Shown piece after piece: positions 25,256-33,021 of a DNA stretch of 36,942 bases. This DNA comes from Alistipes sp. (GTDB lineage: Bacteria; Bacteroidota; Bacteroidia; Bacteroidales; Rikenellaceae), in assembly GCA_017935185.1 (NCBI GenBank), contig JAGBIC010000035.1:1-36942 (forward strand), given 5' to 3'. The translations under genes were made by a program, and so were the position numbers. The notes beneath the pieces are model-generated. The model had not been told where the DNA came from. It did no database searches and saw nothing but the letters and a program-made list of their open reading frames with translations. Every line of letters begins with the position of its first letter. Within the stretch, counting starts at the first letter, position 1.

Positions 25256-27217
25256 TTATCTCTGCACAATCAATCCGCCGTTTGGCTGAATAACAACCTT
25301 CAGTTCGCCCTTGGCATTCACCTTATCCGACTTTAGCTCGGCTTGGGCAAATTTTTCACCCTCCTTAAGCGGCTTGTCGCAGTAGACCGATACCTGCTGA
25401 CCTGCAAACATATCGAGGTCGAGGGTGAGCTTCAGCGGCTCTTTCAACGCATTCAGTCCCACAACATACCATCTCTCGCCGCTACGGCGTGCCAGCACTG
25501 CATATTTGCCCGGATAGCCGTCAATAAATAGCGTTTCGTCCCATCTTGTCTGCAACTGCTTGAGCCACTCCACCTCGAATTGCGGTATGTCGGTGAGGTT
25601 GTTGGGGCACATCGACACACACTGCATAGCTGTCTGATTCATAATTCCCGAAGCCATCTCGAAGATGTCGGTTGTGCGGCGGGCGTGGCGGCTTTTGTTG
25701 TCGCGCGAGAGATATTTATTCATAATCACACCACCCCAATCCATCGTGGCCACGCTGTTGCGGCAGAACGGATGCATGGTCAGTTCGAAGGGCTGCTGCT
25801 CGGCGTGGTGGGTGGTGAATATCACCTGCTCGGAGGCTATCACCGCCTCTGAAGAGAGGTAGTTGGGATACATCCTCTCCCAGCCGCGGGGCAGTGTGCA
25901 GCCGTGGAATATCACCTGAATACCATAGTCGTTTGCATCAGATAGAATATCCTCGTAGAGTTGCATGGTGTGCTGCTTGTCGCCGCCGAAGAAGTCGACC
26001 TTGATACCCTTCACGCCCATCTTCTTGAGCCATGCCATCTCGCGCTTGCGGTTTATGGCGGTATCCATACCCCCTTTCGGCCCTTGCGGGGCATCGTTTT
26101 CATAGCCGTTTGAGTTGTACCACAACATCAGTCCGACACTCTTTGTCTTGGCATAGGCAGCCAGCTGCTCAATCTTTTCGCGACCTATGTTCCTGTCCCA
26201 ATTGCAATCGACAAGGCAATATTCATAACCCATCGCCGAGGCCAGATCTATAAATTTCACTTGGTCATCGTAGTTTATAGAGTTGTCCTGCCACACAATC
26301 CAGCTCCATGTGTAGCGCCCGCAGTCATACTCCTCGCTCGGCTCGTAGAGGGGCTTTACAACATCGAAGGCGACGGTGGTCTCAACAATCGGCTTCAGCG
26401 TCTGGCCAACGGTTATTGTACGCCACGGTGTAGCCCCCGGGAGGCGCACTCCGGCACTTGTCGAGCCAATGCCGTTGGCTTCGCCCTCCATCGGGAAGGC
26501 TATCCGGTAACCCTCTTCGGCAGAGTAGTCGCTCAAATGACAACCCACATAAGCTCCGTTTGTGCCTGTCTCGCTGATAAGTACCCATCCCTGATCGCCA
26601 ACTCGGAAGAGGCAGGGGAAGGTGTAGCCATTGCCATATTGTGATTTATCGCCCATGGCGGCATCGGCCTTATACTCCTCCTCATAGCTCGGTTTTGTGC
26701 GTTTCCATCCCGACATGGCGTTGGCCTGCGGAGTGAGGAATGTGGTTGTCTGCTCGGGCAGGCGGAACGATGTCTGCTCGCCACTCACCACCATGCAGGC
26801 CCTCTCGCCTATCTGGGGGAATGAGTAGCGGAATGCCACATCGTTGTTGGCCACGTTGAACGTTATCACCATTTGGTGGCGTTGCCCGCTTTCGTAGGTC
26901 AGGTTGAGCTGATTGGCGGTATAATGCACCTGCGAGCGCTTCGCTGTGCGAAGTGTGTAATGCTCGTCGATTTGGCTCTGCTCGACATTTTTCAGGGTCA
27001 GATTGCTGCTGAAGTCTGCTATGTCGGATTTCAGTCCGAGTGCCGAACGCTCGACCATAGTCGTGTTGTTATAGATAACCGAGTAGAAGACCTTGCCTTG
27101 CTCATTGTCGATTTTCACCATGAGCTTGCCGTCGGGCGAGCTTACTGTGAGCGACTCGGCAGCCATAGCAGAGATTGAAAATAACGATAGAAAAATTGTT
27201 AGTAGCAGTATTCTCAT
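25256..27217 (-). CDS. Glycoside hydrolase family 97, retaining (alpha-galactosidase-like) type
   Basis: A 653-residue exported enzyme from the ATG at 27217 (signal peptide RILLLTIFLSLFSISAMA). It has the GH97 layout: an N-terminal beta-super-sandwich (to about 285), a TIM barrel with YTWSWIVWQDNS, YCLVDCNWD and GIKVDFFGGD, and a C-terminal all-beta domain. In the retaining subgroup the nucleophile is the Asp of a KVDF-type motif and the acid/base Glu lies 55 residues later (D415 and E470 in BtGal97b). Here D408 and E463 have the same spacing. It therefore fits the retaining type rather than inverting SusB; the exact sugar is unproven. An in-frame ATG 51 nt upstream lies upstream of the promoter -7 box. 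Confidence 0.92.
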   Translation of the reverse strand: MRILLLTIFLSLFSISAMAAESLTVSSPDGKLMVKIDNEQGKVFYSVIYNNTTMVERSALGLKSDIADFSSNLTLKNVEQSQIDEHYTLRTAKRSQVHYTANQLNLTYESGQRHQMVITFNVANNDVAFRYSFPQIGERACMVVSGEQTSFRLPEQTTTFLTPQANAMSGWKRTKPSYEEEYKADAAMGDKSQYGNGYTFPCLFRVGDQGWVLISETGTNGAYVGCHLSDYSAEEGYRIAFPMEGEANGIGSTSAGVRLPGATPWRTITVGQTLKPIVETTVAFDVVKPLYEPSEEYDCGRYTWSWIVWQDNSINYDDQVKFIDLASAMGYEYCLVDCNWDRNIGREKIEQLAAYAKTKSVGLMLWYNSNGYENDAPQGPKGGMDTAINRKREMAWLKKMGVKGIKVDFFGGDKQHTMQLYEDILSDANDYGIQVIFHGCTLPRGWERMYPNYLSSEAVIASEQVIFTTHHAEQQPFELTMHPFCRNSVATMDWGGVIMNKYLSRDNKSRHARRTTDIFEMASGIMNQTAMQCVSMCPNNLTDIPQFEVEWLKQLQTRWDETLFIDGYPGKYAVLARRSGERWYVVGLNALKEPLKLTLDLDMFAGQQVSVYCDKPLKEGEKFAQAELKSDKVNAKGELKVVIQPNGGLIVQR

Positions 27218-27239
27218 GGCTCTTGAATTTTTATTCACA

Positions 27240-27268
27240 CAAAGATACAATTTTTTGTGATATTGCAA
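27240..27268 (-). promoter_or_regulatory. Promoter of the GH97 gene
   Basis: Minus strand: TTG at 27268-27266, 18 nt, then TATCTTTG at 27247-27240. Transcription starts near 27233, 16 nt before the chosen ATG, which excludes the ATG at 27268. Confidence 0.6.
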
Positions 27269-27310
27269 CCCGATATTGCATTTGTGTTCTGCATGTGGCT
27301 ACTGCTGTAT

Positions 27311-27318
27311 GATATTTG
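27311..27318 (+). promoter_or_regulatory. Possible promoter -7 box for the PepSY-like lipoprotein gene
   Basis: GATATTTG is one base from TAnnTTTG and lies 36 nt before the ATG at 27354, divergent from the GH97 promoter. Confidence 0.35.
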
Positions 27319-27353
27319 CTATGGTAGGAGTGAATCATAAAAGCCTTTATATT

Positions 27354-28178
27354 ATGAAAAAGTACATTTTATTGCTCTTTGCAGCCGCTGCACTTGCGGC
27401 TTGCGATGATGACGAGAATTGGAGCGTGAGCCAGCCGGCTCTCGATGCCTTTGAGGTGCAATATCCCACAGCGCAGGATGTGCAGTGGATGCGTTGGCGA
27501 GGCTACTATGTGGCCGATTTCAACCAGAGTGTTGAGTCGTTGCCCACCGACAACCTTGCGTGGTATGATGGCAGCGGAGTGTGGTATCTCACCCAGAGCG
27601 ACATCCCCTTTGCCCTGCTGCCGAAGCCGGTGAGCGATGCCTTTGCCGCAAGTGAATATTCGGCATGGCAGGTCGAGGATGTCGAGAGTGCCGAACGTGC
27701 CGACATTCCTGCTGTCTACACCATCGAGTGCGAAGGGGCATACAACGACATGCTGCTCTACTACACCGCCGACGGCCTATTCATCAAAGCTGTCGACAGC
27801 AGTATCGACCCCATCGTTGTGCCACTTCGCCTTGACGGGTCGATCAAGAATTTCCTCAATCGCTACTACTCTGGGGCAACCATACTGAATGTTGCCCTGT
27901 ATGGCTACAACACCGTTGTCGATATACTCGATGAGGATGTGGTGCGTGAACTGCTCTTCAACGGGCGTGGCTATTGGGTTATGACCCAAAGCCGTATCGC
28001 GCCTGATGAGCTGCCTGCGGCGGTGGTGCAGGCCATTGCTTCGAGCCAATACGCTTCATGGCAGGTCGAGGCCGCCTCACTTATCGATACCAACAGCGGC
28101 AGCTACTATCAGGTCAAACTCGATGGCGGCAAGAACGAGGTTGTTCTGCGCATATCTCTATCGGGTCAGATAATATAG
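27354..28178 (+). CDS. Lipoprotein with duplicated PepSY-like domain
   Basis: A 274-residue lipoprotein from the ATG at 27354, with the lipobox LAAC and acidic residues behind the Cys (CDDDE). Asp after the Cys is compatible with outer-membrane or surface export in Bacteroidota. The mature part shows two related halves: GVWYLTQSDIPFALLPKPV followed by FAASEYSAWQVEDVES, and GYWVMTQSRIAPDELPAAV followed by IASSQYASWQVEAAS. This pattern matches the PepSY-like (DUF2874, BLIP-like) domains of Bacteroidota. Function is unknown. An upstream in-frame ATG at 27276 would bury the signal peptide and was set aside. A bidirectional terminator follows. Confidence 0.8.
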   Translation: MKKYILLLFAAAALAACDDDENWSVSQPALDAFEVQYPTAQDVQWMRWRGYYVADFNQSVESLPTDNLAWYDGSGVWYLTQSDIPFALLPKPVSDAFAASEYSAWQVEDVESAERADIPAVYTIECEGAYNDMLLYYTADGLFIKAVDSSIDPIVVPLRLDGSIKNFLNRYYSGATILNVALYGYNTVVDILDEDVVRELLFNGRGYWVMTQSRIAPDELPAAVVQAIASSQYASWQVEAASLIDTNSGSYYQVKLDGGKNEVVLRISLSGQII

Positions 28179-28220
28179 AACAGAAGGGGTGCAGCCCCAT
28201 ATTACCCTACCCTGCATAAT

Positions 28221-28259
28221 AAAATCACCCTGACCTTTTGCGGGTCGGGGTGATTTTTG
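28221..28259. terminator. Bidirectional terminator between the lipoprotein gene and the urease operon
   Basis: AATCACCCTGACC (28223-28235) pairs with GGTCGGGGTGATT (28243-28255) through 13 bp with one T-G pair, with T or A runs on both flanks. It ends both the plus-strand lipoprotein gene and the minus-strand urease-transporter operon. Confidence 0.85.
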
Positions 28260-28306
28260 TTTGTCGGCGTGCGACGCAGAAAAAGTCGTATCGAAAATCT
28301 TTTGAC

Positions 28307-29092
28307 CTATGGACGCATGCCCGATACCTGCTCTATCGACCACTCCATGCCATCGGGGTATTGCGAGGCAACCAATGATGCCGAGGCGGCAATGAGTAGT
28401 GCCATTGCGGCAATGACAGCCAGCGTGGAACGCTTTATCGGGGCAAACTCCTCGTTCATCTCGCCGAGCATCTCGGGGCGCAGGCGGAACACCAGCCCGA
28501 GGGCGAGGGCAGTTATCAAACCTTCGGCAAGACCTATTAGCAGGTGGACTTGCAACATATACGGCATAAACTCTCCCAGCGGCATTGTGCCCGAGAGTGC
28601 TGTCATAACCGAGAGTGATGCAGCTCCTAAGAGCAGGGCAGCCACCGAGGCGAATATCGAGCCCATTACAATCCCCGTCATATTTTTGCGACGGAGCAGA
28701 GGTCGCATCAGAATCGGATAGACAACCATGCAGGGTATCACCGCCATGTTGATTATGTTACAACCCAGAGCCATTATGCCCCCGTCGCCCATGAGCAGGC
28801 ATTGCAGCGTGATGACCGCCGCCATTGTGAGCGTTGAGGCCCACGGCCCTATCAGCGAGGCGAGCAGTATGCCGCCTATGAGGTGGCCGCTGACCTCTGT
28901 CCCCGGCAGCGAGAAGTTGAGCATCTGTGCAGCGAATATAAATGCGGCCGAGACTGCCATCATGGGTGCCATTTTGCGGAGTGGCAGGTTGCTGCGGCGC
29001 AGTTTCACAATGGCGTAACCCACTAGTGCGGCAGCTGTCAGATTGGTCGCGGCGCATACCGCCGGCGAGACCATAGCATTGAACATGTGCAT
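28307..29092 (-). CDS. CbiM/NikM-family nickel (or cobalt) transporter component with a short PDGLE tail
   Basis: Membrane substrate-binding subunit of ECF-type Ni/Co importers, 261 residues. It keeps the N-terminal Met-His (MHMFNAMVSP, H2), which binds the metal in the family, plus SLPGTEVSGHLIGG with H70 and GDGGIMALGCNIINM (about 102-116). The usual IPDG after Met-His is replaced by MFNA. The C-terminus has a membrane helix and QYPDGMEWS (PDGME 246-250), the mark of the PDGLE/NikN part, but stops about 11 residues later, so this part is short. No CbiQ or CbiO gene follows. As last gene of the urease operon it most likely brings in nickel for urease. Confidence 0.85.
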   Translation of the reverse strand: MHMFNAMVSPAVCAATNLTAAALVGYAIVKLRRSNLPLRKMAPMMAVSAAFIFAAQMLNFSLPGTEVSGHLIGGILLASLIGPWASTLTMAAVITLQCLLMGDGGIMALGCNIINMAVIPCMVVYPILMRPLLRRKNMTGIVMGSIFASVAALLLGAASLSVMTALSGTMPLGEFMPYMLQVHLLIGLAEGLITALALGLVFRLRPEMLGEMNEEFAPIKRSTLAVIAAMALLIAASASLVASQYPDGMEWSIEQVSGMRP

Positions 29093-29128
29093 AAAACAAA
29101 TAATTTAAGGTTAAACAAAGATTTATAA

Positions 29129-30139
29129 TCATTTACGTCTGTGCCAAGATGAGTGGTCGGCACTCTGCTTGTCGATTTTGAGCATGGGCAACAGGAATAT
29201 CCATGTCGTAAGGCAGAACGGAGCTGTCAGGGTGGCTATTCCGTGGGGCATTATCGTATTCATCGCAGCCTGCACGAATACCGTTGTGACGATTCCCAGC
29301 AGAGCCCACAAAGCAGTACGCCAGCAGGGGCGATAAAATGTCGAACCGAGGGCTATGGCGGTGAGTACTGCGCTGAAGGCATAGAGCCCATGCGCGATTG
29401 ACCCCATTGGGGCCCCGAGGGCAAATGCAGTAAGTGATGAGATTGCCGAGCCGATAACCGCCCAGACAAATGCCCAGCGGCTGCATACAAGCAGTCCCAA
29501 AAGCATGAATGCGCCTGCTACCCACGAATCGATAAGAAAGACCTGTGATACGCCCCGCAGCACTACCTCTGCCATATACCGCACATCGCCCGTAAAGAGT
29601 ATATGTTGCATGTGTTGCAGATGGTGGTGCGCATGGTGTACCTCGTGAATCCCCGCAAGGCCATGCATGGCGTGGGCGGCAAGCAGAAAAATCCATGTGC
29701 AGGCCACAAAGGGAAAGGTGAAAGAGTTGATTTTCCACTGCTTCATCATGTTGTTCATTCCTGTGCGTACCCAAGTGGTGAGCCCGGCACATAGCACCAG
29801 CGAGAGCCACATCCAGATGTTATTGCCCAGAAAGGTCGGGAAGGCGCAACCTACCAATATCCCGTTGAAGCCCCACAAGCCATGCTCGCCCTCTTCGTCG
29901 GGCATATTCAAGATAAAACCCGTAAAAGTTGAGACCAGCAGGCCGAGGAGCGCACCCCACGCCACCAGAGGTGTGTGCGAGGAGTAGGCTCCCCAGAATA
30001 TGCCGACCAAAAAGAAGAGCCCTGTCCATGCGCTCCCCTGAAACATCACCTGCCCTGCGCCGCGCAGCAGGATTTTGGCAAATCCGAAGAATCCTCTGTC
30101 GGAGATTGTTGTTTGAGATTTTACAACCATAATATTCAT
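29129..30139 (-). CDS. Urea transporter (UT family) with a His-rich loop
   Basis: Channel-type urea transporter in the inner membrane, 336 residues with about ten hydrophobic segments in two homologous halves. Each half carries the UT hallmark around a Pro-Phe and Thr-Trp: SFTFPFVACTWIFLL (about 139-153) and TAPFCLTTWIFLLP. The middle loop HEVHHAHHHLQHMQH (165-179) has eight His in fifteen residues, which is unusual for the family and could bind nickel or other metal (inference). It lies 22 bp after ureD and before the nickel transporter gene. A start at 30130 (MVVKSQ) is also possible. Confidence 0.9.
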   Translation of the reverse strand: MNIMVVKSQTTISDRGFFGFAKILLRGAGQVMFQGSAWTGLFFLVGIFWGAYSSHTPLVAWGALLGLLVSTFTGFILNMPDEEGEHGLWGFNGILVGCAFPTFLGNNIWMWLSLVLCAGLTTWVRTGMNNMMKQWKINSFTFPFVACTWIFLLAAHAMHGLAGIHEVHHAHHHLQHMQHILFTGDVRYMAEVVLRGVSQVFLIDSWVAGAFMLLGLLVCSRWAFVWAVIGSAISSLTAFALGAPMGSIAHGLYAFSAVLTAIALGSTFYRPCWRTALWALLGIVTTVFVQAAMNTIMPHGIATLTAPFCLTTWIFLLPMLKIDKQSADHSSWHRRK

Positions 30140-30161
30140 TTTTTATGTTGTTTTACAATTG

Positions 30162-31088
30162 TTATCGCCATGCAAATTCGTTGGGCAGCGGCCGACCCTT
30201 GACGAGTGTACGCACCTGCGAGCAAAACTCTCTTATCAGATGCTTTACAGCCATCGTGCCGTGCCCCAGAACCCTGTATTCCACCCCGCAATCCCCCTCA
30301 AGCAGAAGCGCTCCTGCGGCGGTGTGGTTTTGCAGGTCAATTTTTGTGGGACTGTTCTGGTAGAGGGTTCGGCAGTTGTCGGGTGAGCTGAAGACCAGAG
30401 CCGTTCCCATTATTTTGTAGTCGGCCATAGCGCCTATTGTAGCGGGGTGCTGCCGGTGTGGCTCGATAATCAACTTCTCGCAAAAGAGCTGCCGATTGTC
30501 GGGGCGAAAAGCCGAAACCTTCATCGAGAGCAGGTCGTAATCGAATACCTCGCCCATGTGGTATTGTCGTCCGCAATGCAGAATCTCGGAGTAGAAGAGC
30601 GTGGCCGAAGCGTCGATATATATTGTTGTCTCCGACAGAAATCGGGCGTGGCGGCAGGGGATAATCGGTTCGGGGAGATACTCCAGATAGCTCTCGGCAG
30701 CCAAATGAAAACTCTGCTGCATGGCCGAATAGTTGTGCTGCATCTCGGCAAGTTTTGTCGCTGCTCCTGTCGAGATGTGGGCATAAGAGCCCTCCCCCAG
30801 CGAGAAGTGCTGCTCATAGCGATCGCCATCGACATTCGGCCCTCCTGCCGAGAGAATATAAACGCACGGCATCTGCGGCATCATCTCGTCGAAATATAAT
30901 TCCTGCTGCACAATCAGTGGCGCGCGGCGCTCGATGCGACGTAATATGCTGCGACCCGAGCCGTCAAGTTCGAAGTGCAGCCGCGCCACACCATGTTTGC
31001 CGTGTGTGCCTGCTCCCATGCGTGGCGTGGCGGAGTAGGGGCGCATCTCGGGCGGAGTGTCGAGGTTGGGCAAATTGTTGTAATCCAT
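30162..31088 (-). CDS. ureD: Urease accessory protein UreD (UreH)
   Basis: Scaffold protein that binds apo-urease and, with UreF and UreG, guides nickel into the active site. The 308-residue product shows the family pattern: HGVARLHFELDGSGRSILRRIERRAPL near 32-58, YILSAGGPNVDGDRYEQHF near 76-94, a THISTGAATKLAEM-like segment (AHISTGAATKLAEM), LEYLPEPIIPCRHARF near 136-151, and YDLLSMKVSAF near 183-193. It lies 15 bp after ureG in the operon. UreD is poorly conserved, but context and motifs agree. Confidence 0.92.
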   Translation of the reverse strand: MDYNNLPNLDTPPEMRPYSATPRMGAGTHGKHGVARLHFELDGSGRSILRRIERRAPLIVQQELYFDEMMPQMPCVYILSAGGPNVDGDRYEQHFSLGEGSYAHISTGAATKLAEMQHNYSAMQQSFHLAAESYLEYLPEPIIPCRHARFLSETTIYIDASATLFYSEILHCGRQYHMGEVFDYDLLSMKVSAFRPDNRQLFCEKLIIEPHRQHPATIGAMADYKIMGTALVFSSPDNCRTLYQNSPTKIDLQNHTAAGALLLEGDCGVEYRVLGHGTMAVKHLIREFCSQVRTLVKGRPLPNEFAWR

Positions 31089-31103
31089 CTGCTATGAGAG
31101 TTA

Positions 31104-31751
31104 TTATACCTCTGTTGTCTGTTTAGCCTGCTCGGTCTGCTCGAAGAGGGCGTTTCGCCTGATAAGGTTCACAAGCTGGTCGATACCCTCGCCCGTGAAG
31201 CAGTTGGTGAAGATGAAAGGTTTTTCGCCCCGCATCTTTTTCGAGTCGCGCCGCATCACCTCAAGGTCGGCCTTAACGTAAGGCGCAAGGTCGGTCTTGT
31301 TTATCACAAGAATGTCGGAATGTGAAATCCCGGGCCCGTCTTTACGGGGTATCTTGTCACCTGCCGCCACATCGATTACATAGATAAAGAAATCGACAAG
31401 TGCAGGGCTGAATGTGAGTGTGAGGTTGTCGCCTCCCGACTCAATCAACACCACATCGCCATCGGGGAAACGGTCTTCCATCTCCTCCACGGCGGCGAGG
31501 TTCATCGAGGGATCCTCTCTCACGGCGGTGTGAGGGCATGCGCCTGTCTCAACGCCTATGATGCGTTCCTCGACAAGAATGCCTTTGAGCATGCGCCTGA
31601 CATGCTCGGCATCCTCGGTGGTGACCACATCGTTGGTGATGATTAAAACTTTATGCCCCAAATCCAGCAGGCGGGGTGTTATCGCCTCGATTATCGCTGT
31701 TTTGCCCGACCCCACGGGGCCGCCAATGCCTATTCTGCAAGTGTTGCTCAT
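31104..31751 (-). CDS. ureG: Urease accessory GTPase UreG
   Basis: SIMIBI-class GTPase that couples GTP hydrolysis to nickel insertion into urease. The 215-residue product has the P-loop [14 protein letters not shown] (about 7-20), the metal-binding Cys-Pro-His ([13 protein letters not shown]), the switch segment [15 protein letters not shown], and the guanine-specificity motif NKTDLAP. Length is normal (about 200-215). It has no His-rich N-terminus; in this operon that role would fall to UreE. It lies 13 bp after ureF. Confidence 0.97.
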   Translation of the reverse strand: MSNTCRIGIGGPVGSGKTAIIEAITPRLLDLGHKVLIITNDVVTTEDAEHVRRMLKGILVEERIIGVETGACPHTAVREDPSMNLAAVEEMEDRFPDGDVVLIESGGDNLTLTFSPALVDFFIYVIDVAAGDKIPRKDGPGISHSDILVINKTDLAPYVKADLEVMRRDSKKMRGEKPFIFTNCFTGEGIDQLVNLIRRNALFEQTEQAKQTTEV

Positions 31752-31764
31752 TGCTCAATTTTTA

Positions 31765-32460
31765 TCAGTTCATAAACATTCGTCCCCGCCCTTTCTCGTG
31801 CAGAGCCGCCAAGATGTCGATTTGCGGGGCAAAGGTGTGCATCTGCTCTATTTTCAGACTGGTGGCCTGACTGTAAAGTTGGTCGATGATAGCTGCTGTG
31901 TCGAACAGAATCTGCTGTGTCTGAAAGTGGCTTATGCGCAATAGTCGCAGCGCAGCATTCACAACCGTCGAGGCCGAGCCGTAGCAGAGCGAGGCAAAGA
32001 GCGCCTCCGCCTGAATCTCGCAGGCGGCGGCCACAACTCCCATCGACACAGGATAGGTTCCTGCCGCCTTGCCCTCCTGAATGTCGGCGTGGCGGTGCTG
32101 CAGCCACTTGTGTGGCGAGAGTTTTGTCGCAAGCTCGACAATCTTGCGACCCATGCGTTGGCTCATGCGTCGCTGCTCGGTCGAAGGTTTGAAACATAAC
32201 AGACGGCTGTCATACTCCAGCGTGAGCGAGTAGTCGTGGCCGATGTTGCGTAGTGTGTTGAGCGCCGCCACTCCATCGGTGAATGCAGTCTGCCGCACCA
32301 CCTGACGGGTAAATTCGCCCAGCGAGGCGGCATCCGTCACAACTCCCCACTCGACAGCACTCTCCAGCGTGTTTGAGAAGGAGAATGCCCCCACAGGCAG
32401 TGCCGAGTCGGAGAGTTGCAGCAGATACATGATGTGGCGCAGGCTACTATCGGTGTGCAT
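31765..32460 (-). CDS. ureF: Urease accessory protein UreF
   Basis: Regulates UreG activity in the UreD-UreF-UreG complex. The 231-residue product from the ATG at 32460 begins MHTDSSLRHIMYLLQLSDSALPVGAFSFSNTLE-like sequence, typical of UreF (LLQLSDSALPVGAF, SNTLESAV). It continues with TDGVAALNTLR, HADIQEGKAAGTYPVSMGVVAA near the middle and LRISHFQTQQIL near the end. The start codon overlaps the ureE end by 14 nt, which suggests coupled translation. A longer open frame to 32565 exists but would replace the normal family start with an Arg/Trp-rich tail. Confidence 0.92.
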   Translation of the reverse strand: MHTDSSLRHIMYLLQLSDSALPVGAFSFSNTLESAVEWGVVTDAASLGEFTRQVVRQTAFTDGVAALNTLRNIGHDYSLTLEYDSRLLCFKPSTEQRRMSQRMGRKIVELATKLSPHKWLQHRHADIQEGKAAGTYPVSMGVVAAACEIQAEALFASLCYGSASTVVNAALRLLRISHFQTQQILFDTAAIIDQLYSQATSLKIEQMHTFAPQIDILAALHEKGRGRMFMN

Positions 32461-33010
32461 GGTGGTGGTTGTCTGTGTGAATATGCTGCCCGCTGCTCCC
32501 CAGCAGCCGGCGCACCTCGTGGGGCGCCAGATATGGAATGATCTGCGAGGCGGGGCGAAAGGCATAGGCTATATGTTCAAAGGCGTGGGTGCGCATGACG
32601 CTCTGCATCACCTTGCGGTCGGTGGTCAGAGGCACCAGAATCTTATCCTCGTGCACCACCGCAGGCCAATGCTGGTTGCCGAGTGCGTGTCCAATCTCAA
32701 CGGCAAGCCGTACCGCCGAGCGAGGGTCGAGATGAGAAAGAGCCCCCAGCTCAATTACCATAATATCGTTTAGTTGCAGTCGCACAACTGCCATCTTCTC
32801 ATTGTCGCAGTAGATTATATCGCCATCCCTCAAGGGTGTTTTGCGTTCAAGAGCTATGGCATAGCTGTTACCCCTCGAACCCTCGGCAATCATGCGATGC
32901 CGTTGAGCCATCCATTGGTCGAGAGGAATCTCTTCGAGCGATAACTTGCGGCTGCGCTCCAACCATTCGTCAGAAGAGATATTTCCCAGAATATGAGTCA
33001 CTTTTATCAT
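32447..33010 (-). CDS. ureE: Urease accessory metallochaperone UreE with His-rich tail
   Basis: Nickel chaperone that dimerises and passes nickel to UreG. The 187-residue product from the ATG at 33010 (MIKVTHILGNIS) has the N-terminal peptide-binding domain and a C-terminal metal-binding domain with IGHALGNQHWPAV, the family's GNxHxx motif. It ends in GQHIHTDNHHHAHR, a tail with seven His. The overlap with ureF runs through the last codons of this tail. It starts 11 bp after ureC. Length is a little above the classical 150-160. Confidence 0.93.
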   Translation of the reverse strand: MIKVTHILGNISSDEWLERSRKLSLEEIPLDQWMAQRHRMIAEGSRGNSYAIALERKTPLRDGDIIYCDNEKMAVVRLQLNDIMVIELGALSHLDPRSAVRLAVEIGHALGNQHWPAVVHEDKILVPLTTDRKVMQSVMRTHAFEHIAYAFRPASQIIPYLAPHEVRRLLGSSGQHIHTDNHHHAHR

Positions 33011-33021
33011 ATCTGACCTCT

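Noticed and set aside
27218-27268. Seventeen extra N-terminal codons for the GH97 gene
   Set aside because: They span a consensus promoter and would place charged residues before an otherwise standard signal peptide.
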